Positions 25,162 to 34,906 of a stretch of 64,000 nt of DNA are shown here, piece after piece; the stretch's first letter is position 1; each line of letters opens with the position of its first letter. The translations under genes were made by a program, and so were the position numbers. Source of the DNA: Nonlabens sp. (lineage in GTDB: Bacteria > Bacteroidota > Bacteroidia > Flavobacteriales > Flavobacteriaceae). Location of the stretch: the NCBI GenBank assembly GCA_020630715.1, contig JAHDIQ010000003.1:189541-253540 (forward strand), written 5' to 3'. The notes beneath the pieces were generated by a model that saw only the letters and a program-made list of their open reading frames with translations, made no database searches and was not told the DNA's origin.

Positions 25162-25768
25162 TAAAGTTTTTATTAAAGATGTTGCGATTCTAGTGACTAC
25201 TGATCGGGATGCTTATCCAGATTATGAGTCCTTTTCTTTAAAGAAAATTGATTTTACTCAACTTATAGAAGACATTGAGAATGGTAAGCTTAAAAAAGTG
25301 TTGCTTTATGCAAAGTCAGAAGATAAGTTACTCAAAAGATTACATAAAAAACTACCACTAGTAAAAGCCGCTGGCGGTATGGCAATTAATAATAGAAATG
25401 AATACTTATTTATTCACCGCAATGGTAAATGGGATCTTCCTAAAGGTAAAAAGGAGCGCAAGGAGTCAATGAAAAAAGCCGCCGTGCGCGAGGTAGAGGA
25501 AGAAACAGGTGTAAAAGGTTTAAAAATCACCCATCAATTAGGTCGCACGTATCACGTTTACAACTGGAACTCTAAGTTAAAATTAAAACTTACTAAGTGG
25601 TACATCATGGAAACTGACTATGATGGTAAGTTAAAGCCTCAAAAAAAGGAAGGAATTGATAAAGCAGTATGGCTTACTAAAAAGAAAGCGGTACTTGCTT
25701 TACAATCTAGTTATGCAAATATTAAAGAGCTATTCCCTGATGGAATGTTATCCACCTACGATAGATAG
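25157..25768 (+). CDS. NUDIX hydrolase
   Basis: A NUDIX-fold protein of about 203 residues. The Nudix box GX5EX7REVxEETG is present as GKKERKESMKKAAVREVEEETGV, in the C-terminal half. The N-terminal half (MYKVFIKDVAILV onward) is a family-specific extension seen in Bacteroidota. Substrate is not known. I prefer the ATG at 25157; in-frame ATGs at 25142 and 25148 are alternatives that overlap the pyrE start. The 3' end overlaps the convergent lipoprotein gene by 21 bases. Confidence 0.9.
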   Translation: MYKVFIKDVAILVTTDRDAYPDYESFSLKKIDFTQLIEDIENGKLKKVLLYAKSEDKLLKRLHKKLPLVKAAGGMAINNRNEYLFIHRNGKWDLPKGKKERKESMKKAAVREVEEETGVKGLKITHQLGRTYHVYNWNSKLKLKLTKWYIMETDYDGKLKPQKKEGIDKAVWLTKKKAVLALQSSYANIKELFPDGMLSTYDR

Positions 25769-26596
25769 GTTCAAATAATAAGCCATTTGCTGTGCTTCTA
25801 TTTCAATATTTATGTCACCGTTAAGCTCTGGATACTCCTTAGGTAATTCAACTGTTTTAGGAAATTGCAACATCATTTTACCTTCTTTATTCATATGTAC
25901 ACCCATAGGAATTTCATTCTCTAGAATGTTGTCATAAGTAAAAGCCGTATTCATAGAAAAGTCTCTAAATACTTGTTGATTTTCACTAGGGATTTGAAGA
26001 GCCAGATCAATAACTCCATTTTGAGTATTAATATCCATGATGCGCTGTACATCAGACATACGTTCTTTCTTTACCAGATTTTTTAAGGTTAATAAAGAAA
26101 GATCTGGTTTTTTATAGGCTCGCATAATTCTACGTGGCGTATCATCTAATTTATAGGTGATTTCATAACTTAAAATAGCATCATTTTGCGTGATGTGAAC
26201 TACCTTAATATCGCTAATTCCTTGCTTAGTGTTATCGCACAAGCTTTTCTTTCTTGCAGATACAAAATCAGAAAAGATATCTTCAAAATTGCGATCTTCA
26301 GTAATGGTATTTTCAGAGATATAAGGACTAATAAGGTCGATTAATTCATTATGAATGATCGCTTCTTGAGATGGTGTTGCTTTAAAATAAGGCATCTCAA
26401 AGTTGTAGGTCTCGCCATTACAGTTGATGGATTCTGTTAGTGTTTTGCTCGTTAGTGTTTCTAAGACCATTTCTTTTTCAGAAAGCGCAACAGGATCCTT
26501 TTTACAACTGCTTAGTACTAGCATTAAGGCTAATAATAATATTGATTTATTTATTGAAAAGTCTGTAAATAGGGTAGTTAAGGTGTGCTTTTTCAT
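25748..26596 (-). CDS. Hypothetical lipoprotein, possibly DUF3298-like
   Basis: A 282-residue protein with a hydrophobic stretch ending in the lipobox LSSC (Cys31), so probably an outer-membrane or periplasmic lipoprotein. The body (FEMPYFKATPSQEAIIHNELIDLI early, later a beta-rich half) loosely recalls DUF3298/RsiV-type domains; this is a weak guess. The chosen ATG overlaps the end of the upstream M14 peptidase gene by 50 bases, longer than usual, but a later start would remove the signal sequence. Confidence 0.65.
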   Translation of the reverse strand: MKKHTLTTLFTDFSINKSILLLALMLVLSSCKKDPVALSEKEMVLETLTSKTLTESINCNGETYNFEMPYFKATPSQEAIIHNELIDLISPYISENTITEDRNFEDIFSDFVSARKKSLCDNTKQGISDIKVVHITQNDAILSYEITYKLDDTPRRIMRAYKKPDLSLLTLKNLVKKERMSDVQRIMDINTQNGVIDLALQIPSENQQVFRDFSMNTAFTYDNILENEIPMGVHMNKEGKMMLQFPKTVELPKEYPELNGDINIEIEAQQMAYYLNLSIVGG

Positions 26597-28295
26597 AGTT
26601 TTTTGATCTTTTATGTAGCCATTCTAGTTGTGCGTAATTGCTATTTGCAAATTTAGAATCTGTTTCTTTTTTATTAAAAAATTCTTCTGCCAGTTTCGGG
26701 TTTTTTTCTATGAGTTCTTTGGCAGTTTGTTCAAAGACATAAGAGCTAAAACCTTCTTTCTGTTGCAAAATTGTGTCAAAGAAATTCCATTTAAAAAAGG
26801 AATCCTGACCTTGTGGTTCAAGTGTTTCCAGTAAATATCTGATTCCTGGTTGATCAGTAGATACGAGAATATCGCTTTCGCGAAAGCGTAATTCCACATC
26901 CTTACTACTTAATTCAATACCACGATGAGGAAAATGACCTTCATAAGAGCTCGTGCTGGATTTGAAATTTTCAATGCGGTAGCGATTCACAACTAGCGTA
27001 GTATCGCTAGATAGATATTCAATTTTTATCTTATTACGGCGTAATAAATCCTCAATGCGCCACCATCCTTTTGGGATGATATAATAATCTGGAATGGTAA
27101 TACTATCTGTAGGTGTAAAATGATTGCGGTAGGTTACTTTTTTTGTAAAAGGTTGATCACGATCATAAGATAACAGTGGTTTCCCTGTTAAATCACTAAT
27201 GTTATTTACAGCCTCATATCCTTTAAAGTCTAAGGTGTCTGCCTTGTTTTTATTAGTTGTGTGATTTAGTGCGTAGTGAGTGGCATTACGGTAATGATCA
27301 AAGGATTTTTTTCTAGCATTTTTAATGGCATCTAGATGTACGGTTCCTATCTGGATCATTTCTTCCATGATGGCTTGTGTTCCTGTAACACGATCTTGAT
27401 ATGGTTTTAGCATATGTGTTTCTACCATCATTCCCATGGTATTCCATAGCGCGGTATAACCCGTGCTATATCTAGGGTGATCCATAAATTGGGTGAATCC
27501 AGTTTCTGGTGATCTGCCCCAAACGTTTACATAAGGCGTAATATCTAATTCACGTTCTAAGAGACGTTTTTCTAATTCTGGCTGGATGGTGTTGTATAAA
27601 AAGTCACCTGATGCATTACCTAACTTATTATGCTGGGTAAAGAGATGTGTAAGCGTATACTGATAATCTGCACCATTGCTTACGTGATTGTCTATGAATA
27701 GATCTGGATTAATACGGTGAAATACTTCATAAAAAGCCTGGGCATTGCGCGTATCTGCTTTAATGAAATCTCTATTAAGGTCATAATTTCTAGCATTACC
27801 TCTGAATCCGTAGGCTTCTGGACCGTTTTGGTTAGTTCTAGAATGACTGTTTCTATTGATAGCACCACCTACATTGTATACTGCAATAGCGCTAAAGATG
27901 ACGTTTTCTGAAACTTCATATCTACCAGTAGCTAGATCACGCATTAACATCATGGTGGCGTCGATACCATCGCTTTCACCAGGATGAATCCCATTATTAA
28001 TTAAAATTTTGATGCGATCTGGATAGGCTTTATTCCATTTTACGGGTTTCTTTGAAAAGGTAATCACATGTAACGGATTGCCATAATCTGTCGTACCTAT
28101 TTCATCTATGGTTACGGTAGAAAAAGCGCTTGCTAATTCTTCATAATAGTTAATGACTTCCTCATAGGTTGCAGTTTGATTTCCATTTCCTTTTTCAAAT
28201 GGTGTTTTCCATTCTGTAGGATTTGATTTGTTTTCTGTACTGTTGTTACATGATGTAAAAGCAACTAGAATACATAAGGCAATTAGAATTCTCAT
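26547..28295 (-). CDS. M14 family zinc carboxypeptidase, lipoprotein
   Basis: A 582-residue secreted peptidase. The N-terminus MRILIALCILVAFTSC is a lipoprotein signal. INNGIHPGESDGID contains the HxxE zinc ligands of M14 enzymes, and FIDNHVSNGAD the third His. NRDFIKADTRN matches the substrate-binding Asn-Arg region. It overlaps coaD by four bases (ATGA). A palindrome copy is read as LRFRESDIL near residue 470. The substrate is unknown. Confidence 0.9.
   Translation of the reverse strand: MRILIALCILVAFTSCNNSTENKSNPTEWKTPFEKGNGNQTATYEEVINYYEELASAFSTVTIDEIGTTDYGNPLHVITFSKKPVKWNKAYPDRIKILINNGIHPGESDGIDATMMLMRDLATGRYEVSENVIFSAIAVYNVGGAINRNSHSRTNQNGPEAYGFRGNARNYDLNRDFIKADTRNAQAFYEVFHRINPDLFIDNHVSNGADYQYTLTHLFTQHNKLGNASGDFLYNTIQPELEKRLLERELDITPYVNVWGRSPETGFTQFMDHPRYSTGYTALWNTMGMMVETHMLKPYQDRVTGTQAIMEEMIQIGTVHLDAIKNARKKSFDHYRNATHYALNHTTNKNKADTLDFKGYEAVNNISDLTGKPLLSYDRDQPFTKKVTYRNHFTPTDSITIPDYYIIPKGWWRIEDLLRRNKIKIEYLSSDTTLVVNRYRIENFKSSTSSYEGHFPHRGIELSSKDVELRFRESDILVSTDQPGIRYLLETLEPQGQDSFFKWNFFDTILQQKEGFSSYVFEQTAKELIEKNPKLAEEFFNKKETDSKFANSNYAQLEWLHKRSKNYEKAHLNYPIYRLFNK
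26873..26888. repeat. 16-bp palindrome, copy in the M14 peptidase gene
   Basis: Exact copy, read as RFRES on the minus strand. The plus-strand right flank is TAATTCC, matching the TTA side of other copies in inverted orientation. Confidence 0.95.
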
Positions 28296-28744
28296 AATCT
28301 TACGGTATCTGGTACAAGACCTGTGTAATCACCATTATTGCGTATGACGTCTCTCACGATAGAAGATGATATGTATGATTTACCAGAACTGGTTAGTAAG
28401 AAAACGGTTTCTATTTCTGATAGTTTACGATTTGTATGAGCGATAGCTTTTTCAAATTCAAAATCTGCTGGGTTGCGCAAACCACGCAAGATAAAACCAG
28501 CCTGTTGTTGCTGGCAAAAGTCTATAGTAAGTCCAGAATAGGACATAACTTTTATTTTAGGCTCGTTTTGAAATGCATCACTTATAAAACGCATACGGTC
28601 TTCTAACGTAAACATGTATTTTTTATCTGCATTAACACCTATCGCAATGATGATCTCATCAAATAATCCTAGTCCACGTTCTATAATATCATAGTGTCCT
28701 AAAGTGATAGGATCAAAGCTTCCTGGAAAAACGGCTTTTTTCAT
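28292..28744 (-). CDS. coaD: Pantetheine-phosphate adenylyltransferase
   Basis: CoaD makes dephospho-CoA from 4'-phosphopantetheine and ATP. The 150-residue protein has FPGSFDPITLGHYDII with the (H/T)xGH nucleotidyltransferase motif, RGLRNPADFEFE and TSSGKSYISSSIVRD. It sits between ddl and the M14 gene with four-base overlaps on both sides, so all three are translated together. Confidence 0.97.
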   Translation of the reverse strand: MKKAVFPGSFDPITLGHYDIIERGLGLFDEIIIAIGVNADKKYMFTLEDRMRFISDAFQNEPKIKVMSYSGLTIDFCQQQQAGFILRGLRNPADFEFEKAIAHTNRKLSEIETVFLLTSSGKSYISSSIVRDVIRNNGDYTGLVPDTVRL

Positions 28745-29724
28745 GATGCATGATTTTTTAAAGTATCTTCAATGATCAAAGTTAACACATCTGTAAGCTT
28801 ATGGTTTGTAGCCGTGATTTGTTGTGGAATAATGCTTTCTTCACTCATTCCTGGCGTGGTATTAATTTCTATAAAATGTGGCGTGCCTTCATGAAAAATA
28901 AAATCTGCTCTGGCGATTCCTTTACATTTTAAAATACTGTAAATACGTTTACTTTGTTCTTGAACGGCTAGCGTTAATCGGTCTGATATTCTGGCTGGTG
29001 TGATTTCTTGGGATTTGCCTAGGTATTTTGCCTCGTAGTCAAAGAAATCATTTTCGCTCACAATTTCTGTAGGTGGCAACGCAATCACATCATCACCTAT
29101 TTGATAAACGCCTACAGATACTTCTATACCATCTAGAAAAGATTCAATGATAATTTCATCGTCTACGGCAAAGGCATCTGCTATCGCTTGATCTAGTTGA
29201 GAAGCTTCATAAACTTTTGAAACGCCAAAACTACTACCACTGCGATTTGCTTTTACAAAAAAGGGTAATCCCATGCGTTTTACGATATCATTTATGTTAT
29301 AGTCTGCTCCTTTATTAAGGTAGATGTGTTTACCGGTATGAATTCCCCATGGTTTTAAAACTGCGATACAATCACGTTTATTAAAAGTGACAGCACTTAC
29401 ATAGGAATTACATGAAGTTTGTGGTAAATGGAGTAATTCAAAGTATGCTTGTAATATTCCATCTTCTCCAGGATTGCCATGTACGGTATTGTAAATACAA
29501 TCAAATGTAATGTGACTATCATCTATGGTAATACTAAAGTCATTCTTATCAATAGGATGTCTCTTGTTATGAGAATCTACATGATACCATCCATCTTTCA
29601 AAATATGAACAGGATACACCACATACTTAGATCGATCTAAATTTCGTGCGATGACTTCGCCACTTTTAAGGGAAATTTGCCACTCGCTAGAGTAACCGCC
29701 CATAAGTACCGCAATGTTTTTCAT
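28741..29724 (-). CDS. ddl: D-alanine--D-alanine ligase
   Basis: Ddl makes the D-Ala-D-Ala dipeptide for peptidoglycan. The 327-residue ATP-grasp protein has NIAVLMGGYSSEWQIS, HGNPGEDGILQAYF, VKANRSGSSFGVSKV and EINTTPGMSEESIIP. It is the first gene of the ddl-coaD-M14 unit. A TAACTTTG box (29761-29754, minus) lies 29 bases upstream, and a degenerate palindrome-like stretch (29731-29746) lies between. Confidence 0.97.
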   Translation of the reverse strand: MKNIAVLMGGYSSEWQISLKSGEVIARNLDRSKYVVYPVHILKDGWYHVDSHNKRHPIDKNDFSITIDDSHITFDCIYNTVHGNPGEDGILQAYFELLHLPQTSCNSYVSAVTFNKRDCIAVLKPWGIHTGKHIYLNKGADYNINDIVKRMGLPFFVKANRSGSSFGVSKVYEASQLDQAIADAFAVDDEIIIESFLDGIEVSVGVYQIGDDVIALPPTEIVSENDFFDYEAKYLGKSQEITPARISDRLTLAVQEQSKRIYSILKCKGIARADFIFHEGTPHFIEINTTPGMSEESIIPQQITATNHKLTDVLTLIIEDTLKNHAS

Positions 29725-29795
29725 GAATTATCTTTTCGCGTAAGCGTGAACAACAAAGTTAAAAAAGTTGTCGTTCATTAATACATTTCAATCAT

Positions 29796-29803
29796 TATCT
29801 TTG
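29796..29803 (+). promoter_or_regulatory. -7 promoter box of the amidase gene
   Basis: TATCTTTG matches TAnnTTTG and ends 17 bases before the ATG at 29821. No clear -33 box was seen at the usual spacing. Confidence 0.5.
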
Positions 29804-29820
29804 AACAAAATCGAGAACGA

Positions 29821-30414
29821 ATGAAATTTAAGCTAGTTATTATCTTAATCTTATGGAGCTTTGTGAACCAGTTGCAAGCGCAAACTGACGTATTTACCGT
29901 AGTGCTGGATAGAGGTCATAGTGAAGTAGATAAAGGAGTTACGGCTGGTAATACTACAGAATATGATTTACTTAAATCTGTGGTGGCACAAATTGCGGGT
30001 GATGTAAAAACTAACGTAAAGGTGGTTTATTATAATGAAAGTGGTGCTTTTTTAAGCATAGATGATCGTGCTAAGGCGATTAACGATTTGAATCCAGATC
30101 TAGTTATTTCATTCCACATGGGTGCTGGTAAATTACCTAGACAAGGAACGATTTATTTCAACTCAAAAAATCCAAAGTATACCGCAAGTGAAAAATATGC
30201 ACAAGAGTTAATACAGTATCTCACAAAAGACGCGTATTACGCTACTATTTTAACCGAAACTGCTGGTTTTAAATTGCTAGAGAAAGTAAATGCACCAGCG
30301 ATTATGTTAGAAATAGGTAATATGAATGCGGTAAGAGACGTTTACTACTTGCAAACTAATGGTGCAGAACGATTACAATCTAATTTCACTGCATTTTTAA
30401 ATTCGCTCAATTAA
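29821..30414 (+). CDS. Putative N-acetylmuramoyl-L-alanine amidase (Amidase_3-like)
   Basis: A 197-residue protein with a signal peptide ending near LQAQ. VVLDRGHSEVDKG carries the first His of the Amidase_3 zinc site (usual form LDxGHGGxDxG), ISFHMGA the second His, and MLEIGNM the catalytic Glu. It is short for the family and departs from the GHGG consensus, so activity is likely but not certain. The next gene (PASTA protein) follows three bases after, suggesting a cell-wall unit. Confidence 0.75.
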   Translation: MKFKLVIILILWSFVNQLQAQTDVFTVVLDRGHSEVDKGVTAGNTTEYDLLKSVVAQIAGDVKTNVKVVYYNESGAFLSIDDRAKAINDLNPDLVISFHMGAGKLPRQGTIYFNSKNPKYTASEKYAQELIQYLTKDAYYATILTETAGFKLLEKVNAPAIMLEIGNMNAVRDVYYLQTNGAERLQSNFTAFLNSLN

Positions 30415-30417
30415 CCT

Positions 30418-31011
30418 ATGAATTTTTTCAGATTTCTTTTTACTAAAACCTTTTTAAAACATGCCTTGCTGTCTGTTGCACTGGTAGTGGTATTGTGTTT
30501 TGTGTATTTGTTTTGGTTAGATTATTATACAAATCACGATCAACGTATTAAGGTTCCTAATCTTGCAAAAATGGATGTGAACCAAGTTCAAAATACTTTA
30601 GAAGAATTAGACTTGCGTATGAAAATGATCGATAGTACGAGTTACAATCCTAATTTCCCGCCTAAAACGGTGATAGAGCAAGATCCTACTCCAGGTAAAT
30701 TTGTAAAAGAAAACAGACAGATTTATATCAAATTAAATCCATCGGGTTATGGGAATGTATCTGTTCCTAATTTAGTTTACAAAACACGCCGTCAGGCAGA
30801 ACCTACCTTAAAAGCATTAGGTTTTAAAGTAGGGAAAATCACCTATCAGCCTAATATTGCTCGTGATATGGTGTTAGAGTTACGTTATAAAGGTGAAAAA
30901 CTGAATGCTGGTACACCACTTAAAAAAACTTCTACCATTGATCTAGTTTTAGGTGATGGGAATAGACCTGGATCTACTAGCGATACAAATACGGATGCCA
31001 CAGATAACTAA
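30418..31011 (+). CDS. PASTA domain membrane protein
   Basis: A 197-residue protein with one N-terminal membrane helix (about residues 15-35) and two PASTA-like repeats (from KVPNLAKMDVNQVQNTLEEL and VSVPNLVYKTRRQAEPTLKAL). PASTA domains bind peptidoglycan or muropeptides, and there is no kinase or transpeptidase domain. It lies between an amidase-like gene and a pseudouridine synthase gene, overlapping the latter by 17 bases. Confidence 0.88.
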   Translation: MNFFRFLFTKTFLKHALLSVALVVVLCFVYLFWLDYYTNHDQRIKVPNLAKMDVNQVQNTLEELDLRMKMIDSTSYNPNFPPKTVIEQDPTPGKFVKENRQIYIKLNPSGYGNVSVPNLVYKTRRQAEPTLKALGFKVGKITYQPNIARDMVLELRYKGEKLNAGTPLKKTSTIDLVLGDGNRPGSTSDTNTDATDN

Positions 31012-32044
31012 TCCAGATAAGGCAGATGCGTTAAATGATGATCATTTACATGAACACCATCACTTTACGGCTGGCGATGGACAGGAACCATTGCGAGTGG
31101 ATAAATTCTTAATGAATTTTATTGAAAATGCCACACGCAGTAAAATACAACAGTCTATAAAGGACGGTTATGTGCGTGTAAATGATCAAGTGGTTAAAGC
31201 AAATTATAAGGTAAAAGCTGGTGATCAGGTACGCGTGCTTTTTAAGCATCCTACTCATGAACAATTACTGGTAGCTCAAGATATTCCGTTGAACATTGTT
31301 TATGAAGATGATGCCGTAGTGGTAGTTCATAAACCAGCAGGAATGGTAGTGCATCCTGGACATGGTAATTATGAAGGTACTTTAATCAATGCCTTGATTC
31401 ATCATTTTGATAACTTGCCTAATAATACCAGTAATAGACCTGGATTAGTACATCGTATTGATAAAGACACCAGTGGTTTATTAGTAGTCGCAAAAACAGA
31501 GCAAGCAATGGCGCATTTAAGCGCTCAATTTGCTGCCAAAACTAGTGAACGTGAATATGTCGCTATCGTCTGGGGAAATTTTAATGAAGAATCTGGAACC
31601 GTAGAAGGAAACATAGGTAGACATCCTAAAAACAGACTCCAAAACTACGTCTGGAGTGGTGAAGATGCAGACAAAGGAAAACCTGCTGTCACGCACTGGA
31701 AGGTGTTAGAAAATCTAGGATATGTAACGGTGATCTCTTGCCGTCTAGAAACTGGAAGAACACACCAGATACGTGTGCACATGAAACATATAGGTCACAC
31801 TTTATTTAATGATGAGCGTTATGGTGGTGATAAGATTTTAAAAGGAACTAGTTTTACTAAATATAGGCAGTTTGTAGATAATTGCATGAAGATTTTACCT
31901 AGGCAAGCCTTACACGCTAGGACTTTAGGATTTGAACATCCAGTTACTAAAGAATGGATGTCTTTCTCTACAGATATTCCAGAGGATATGCAGGCTTGCA
32001 TAGAAAAATGGCGTGTTTATGCCACTAATTCAAAGGATTTATAG
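30995..32044 (+). CDS. RluA-family pseudouridine synthase (RluD-like)
   Basis: A 349-residue RNA pseudouridine synthase. After a short His-rich tail comes an S4 RNA-binding domain ([22 protein letters not shown]), then the RluA active site [16 protein letters not shown] with catalytic Asp, and later [15 protein letters not shown]. It is probably RluD, modifying helix 69 of 23S rRNA. I chose the ATG at 30995. It overlaps the PASTA gene at the start and the convergent rnhB at the end. Confidence 0.93.
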   Translation: MPQITNPDKADALNDDHLHEHHHFTAGDGQEPLRVDKFLMNFIENATRSKIQQSIKDGYVRVNDQVVKANYKVKAGDQVRVLFKHPTHEQLLVAQDIPLNIVYEDDAVVVVHKPAGMVVHPGHGNYEGTLINALIHHFDNLPNNTSNRPGLVHRIDKDTSGLLVVAKTEQAMAHLSAQFAAKTSEREYVAIVWGNFNEESGTVEGNIGRHPKNRLQNYVWSGEDADKGKPAVTHWKVLENLGYVTVISCRLETGRTHQIRVHMKHIGHTLFNDERYGGDKILKGTSFTKYRQFVDNCMKILPRQALHARTLGFEHPVTKEWMSFSTDIPEDMQACIEKWRVYATNSKDL

Positions 32045-32638
32045 ATCCAGCTCTAATTGATCTGGTAGTAATTTAAACGTCATGCGGTGATACGGTGTAG
32101 TGCCGTGTTTTCTAATCGCATCGCGATGTTGCTTTGTAGGATAACCTTGATTTTTCACCCATCCATAATCAGGATATTCTTGATGAATACGCTCCATAAA
32201 ATCATCACGGTAGGTTTTTGCGAGTACAGATGCTGCGGCAATATGCAAGAATTTCCCATCACCTTTTATAACCGTAGTGCTAGAAATTTTGTTATAAGGT
32301 TTAAACCTATTGCCATCTACCGCGATATGTTCTGGTTGAATTTTTAATCCAGCAATTGCTTTATGCATAGCAAGAATACTAGCGTTAAGAATGTTGATTT
32401 CGTCTATTTTTTCCATCATCACATGAGCCACATGGTAAGCTATAGCATGTTTTTCTATGATAGGACGCAGTTGATATCTACGCTTTCGCGAAAGCTTCTT
32501 ACTATCATCTAATAGCTCACTTTTAAAACCTAGTGGTAAAATGACCGCAGCGGCTGTAACTGGACCTGCAAGACAACCACGTCCAGCCTCATCTGTACCG
32601 CATTCAAGTATATCAGGATGTATTTGCGGTAGTAGCAT
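32039..32638 (-). CDS. rnhB: Ribonuclease HII
   Basis: RnhB removes RNA from RNA-DNA hybrids and misinserted ribonucleotides. The 199-residue protein has [20 protein letters not shown] with the first catalytic Asp and Glu, DDSKKLS, and [23 protein letters not shown]. The start is the ATG at 32638; an upstream TTG is less likely. A TACTTTTG box (32649-32642, minus) lies three bases upstream. A near palindrome copy is read as KLSRKR. Confidence 0.95.
   Translation of the reverse strand: MLLPQIHPDILECGTDEAGRGCLAGPVTAAAVILPLGFKSELLDDSKKLSRKRRYQLRPIIEKHAIAYHVAHVMMEKIDEINILNASILAMHKAIAGLKIQPEHIAVDGNRFKPYNKISSTTVIKGDGKFLHIAAASVLAKTYRDDFMERIHQEYPDYGWVKNQGYPTKQHRDAIRKHGTTPYHRMTFKLLPDQLELDL
32481..32496. 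repeat. Near copy of the 16-bp palindrome in rnhB
   Basis: CGCTTTCGCGAAAGCT differs only at the last base. It is read as LSRKR just after the DDSKK motif of RnhB. A lysine codon overlaps the changed base, which suggests selection to keep DDSKKLS. Confidence 0.8.
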
Positions 32639-32664
32639 GGTCAAAAGTAATCAAATGCTTTGTT

Positions 32665-32745
32665 TTAGGTAAAATCAAAATCAAAGTTTCAAATTTCAAA
32701 TTTCAAATTCCAAATCACAATTTCCAAAATTCAAGATCCAAACCT
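32665..32745. repeat. AT-rich imperfect tandem repeat (CAAATTT-like)
   Basis: The gap between rnhB and the porin gene holds a run of short units such as TTTCAAA and CCAAA repeated with small changes. It resembles low-complexity spacers found between flavobacterial genes. No reading frame or hairpin of note was seen. Confidence 0.5.
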
Positions 32746-32853
32746 ATAATCTCATCGTTCATAACTCACTGTAAAAAGCTCGTTCTAGTTTCGTACAACA
32801 AAAGTCCTTGAAAATGGTTATAATACTTACATTTGCCTACCGCAGTTTTATCT

Positions 32854-34851
32854 ATGAAGCGTTATTTAATCATATTTTTAATACCATTGTTTGCGCTAGC
32901 TCAAACGCCTACTAAGATACCTACCCGAGAACGTGGTGCTACACCTACAAATAACCAACAACAAGATCAACAACCTGAAAGCAAACTGCTAGAAGTTTCT
33001 GGTGAAAAACCACCCATCACAGATTATTTAATCATCTCACAAGATCGTGATACCACTTATGTAGACACGACACTTTCTATGGTAAAGGATTACAAATTCA
33101 ATTACCTACGCAAGGATGATTTTGAACTCATGCCACTGCATAATGTAGGTAGACCTTATAATGAATTAGGTAAATCATCTGACCTAGACGTTTTAATGCC
33201 ATCCATTGGTGCGCAAGGTAGACAGATCGCCTATTTGGGCATTGATGATATATACGATTATCATGTTCCTACACCGCTAACAGAGCTTTACTTTAGAACA
33301 GCAATCAACCAAGGACAGCAATTAGACGCTTTTTTTGCAAATAATATCTCGCCTGGTTTTAATTTTACCATAGGATATAAAGGTATACGTAGTGCAGGAG
33401 ATTATGTCAACACCTTAACCAGCACTGGGATATTTAAATTCACCTCTAGCTATGTTTCAAAATCAGAACGCTATCGCATGCGATTGCACACTATTTTTCA
33501 TCAATTAGAGCAACAAGAAAATGCAGGACTCGATCCAGCATCGCTTCAGGGATTTATAGATGGTGATGATGATTTTAACGATCGTGGTCGTCTAGAACCT
33601 AATACAGATGATGCCATCTCTATGCTGGATGGAAAACGTATTTATATAGATCATGATTATGAATTAATAGGTCATAAAGACAGTACCTCGTATGCTAGCT
33701 TACGTCTTTATAACACCATGTTTTTTGAAGATCAGTTTTATCGATATGATGAAAGTAGCGCTAGCAATCAGTATTACGGTGAATCATTTACCACTAGCGG
33801 TTTAAAAGATCAAAGCGATCTAGAGCAAGGCAAGATAGAAGTAGGAGCAAGTTTTGACCATCATATTCTAGGATATTTTAAAGCTGGACTAGCACGACAA
33901 GCTTATAACTATGGATATGATCGCGTGATCAATTTATCTAATGGTGATCAAATCACAAATAGGCTAGTAGGTGAGTTGTACCAGTTTAACGGAAGCTTTG
34001 AGAAGCGCATAGGTGCTTTTGACGTTAAAGCAAACACAGGAATTAATATCGCAGGTGATTTAACAGGTCAGTTTATCAATGGAACCGCTAGTTATCAATT
34101 AAAAGATGCTACGGTAAATGCAGGATTAGAAATTAGTTCTAGAGCACCAGATTTTAACTACTTATTGTTTCAAAGTGATTATGTGAATTACAATTGGCAA
34201 AATTCATTCAATAATATAGAGACACAACGCCTTAGTTTTAACATAGAATCAGATAAATGGATTGATGCATCTGTAAGTTTAACCACGATTCAAGATCACG
34301 TTTATTTTTCACAACAAGAAGTCACAGAAGATGATGGTTCTGGTGGTGTAACCGTAACCGGTTTTAATGCCACACCAGTTCAGTTTGAAGAAGATATTGC
34401 TTACTTAAAAGTAAAACTACATAAGGATGTGAAAATCTGGAGGAACTTTGGTCTAGATAATACTATCATGTATCAAAGCGTCGCCCAAAATCAGGATGTC
34501 TTTAATGTACCTGATCTTACGGTGAGACATAGTTTGTATTATAAAGATGAGCTATTTAAAAAAGCATTAAAGCTACAAACGGGAATAACCGTAAAGTACT
34601 TTACTGAATATTATATGGATGCTTATGATCCTGTTCTAGGTTCATTCATTACCCAAAACACAGATGAATTAGGTGGTTTTCCCATGGTAGATTTCTTTGT
34701 AAACGCAAAAATCAGACAGACCAGAATCTTTTTTAAACTAGAGCATTTGAATCAGTTAATTGCTAGTGGTGATAATTACTTTAGTGCGCCACGCATGCCG
34801 TATCGAGATTTCTCTTTGCGTTTCGGGATTGTGTGGAATTTCTTCTTGTAA
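32854..34851 (+). CDS. Putative porin (Porin_10-like outer membrane protein)
   Basis: A 665-residue protein with signal peptide MKRYLIIFLIPLFALAQ, a Gln/Pro/Thr-rich linker, then alternating aromatic-rich beta strands to a C-terminal aromatic end (FGIVWNFFL), as expected of an outer-membrane barrel. It matches the Bacteroidota putative porin family in order and length. The start is the ATG at 32854 at the signal sequence; an upstream TTG is unlikely. No substrate can be assigned. Confidence 0.82.
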   Translation: MKRYLIIFLIPLFALAQTPTKIPTRERGATPTNNQQQDQQPESKLLEVSGEKPPITDYLIISQDRDTTYVDTTLSMVKDYKFNYLRKDDFELMPLHNVGRPYNELGKSSDLDVLMPSIGAQGRQIAYLGIDDIYDYHVPTPLTELYFRTAINQGQQLDAFFANNISPGFNFTIGYKGIRSAGDYVNTLTSTGIFKFTSSYVSKSERYRMRLHTIFHQLEQQENAGLDPASLQGFIDGDDDFNDRGRLEPNTDDAISMLDGKRIYIDHDYELIGHKDSTSYASLRLYNTMFFEDQFYRYDESSASNQYYGESFTTSGLKDQSDLEQGKIEVGASFDHHILGYFKAGLARQAYNYGYDRVINLSNGDQITNRLVGELYQFNGSFEKRIGAFDVKANTGINIAGDLTGQFINGTASYQLKDATVNAGLEISSRAPDFNYLLFQSDYVNYNWQNSFNNIETQRLSFNIESDKWIDASVSLTTIQDHVYFSQQEVTEDDGSGGVTVTGFNATPVQFEEDIAYLKVKLHKDVKIWRNFGLDNTIMYQSVAQNQDVFNVPDLTVRHSLYYKDELFKKALKLQTGITVKYFTEYYMDAYDPVLGSFITQNTDELGGFPMVDFFVNAKIRQTRIFFKLEHLNQLIASGDNYFSAPRMPYRDFSLRFGIVWNFFL

Positions 34852-34894
34852 ATTTTTGGCAAATTTTTAAAAGTTTCAGATCGTTAGAGATTAC

Positions 34895-34902
34895 TATCTT
34901 TG
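34895..34902 (+). promoter_or_regulatory. -7 promoter box upstream of the TonB receptor unit
   Basis: TATCTTTG matches TAnnTTTG and ends four bases before the GTG at 34907. Confidence 0.45.
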
Positions 34903-34906
34903 AATC

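Noticed and set aside
29731-29746. Further copy of the palindrome before ddl
   Set aside because: Only the core TTCGCG and GCG match, with several differences; not counted as a member.
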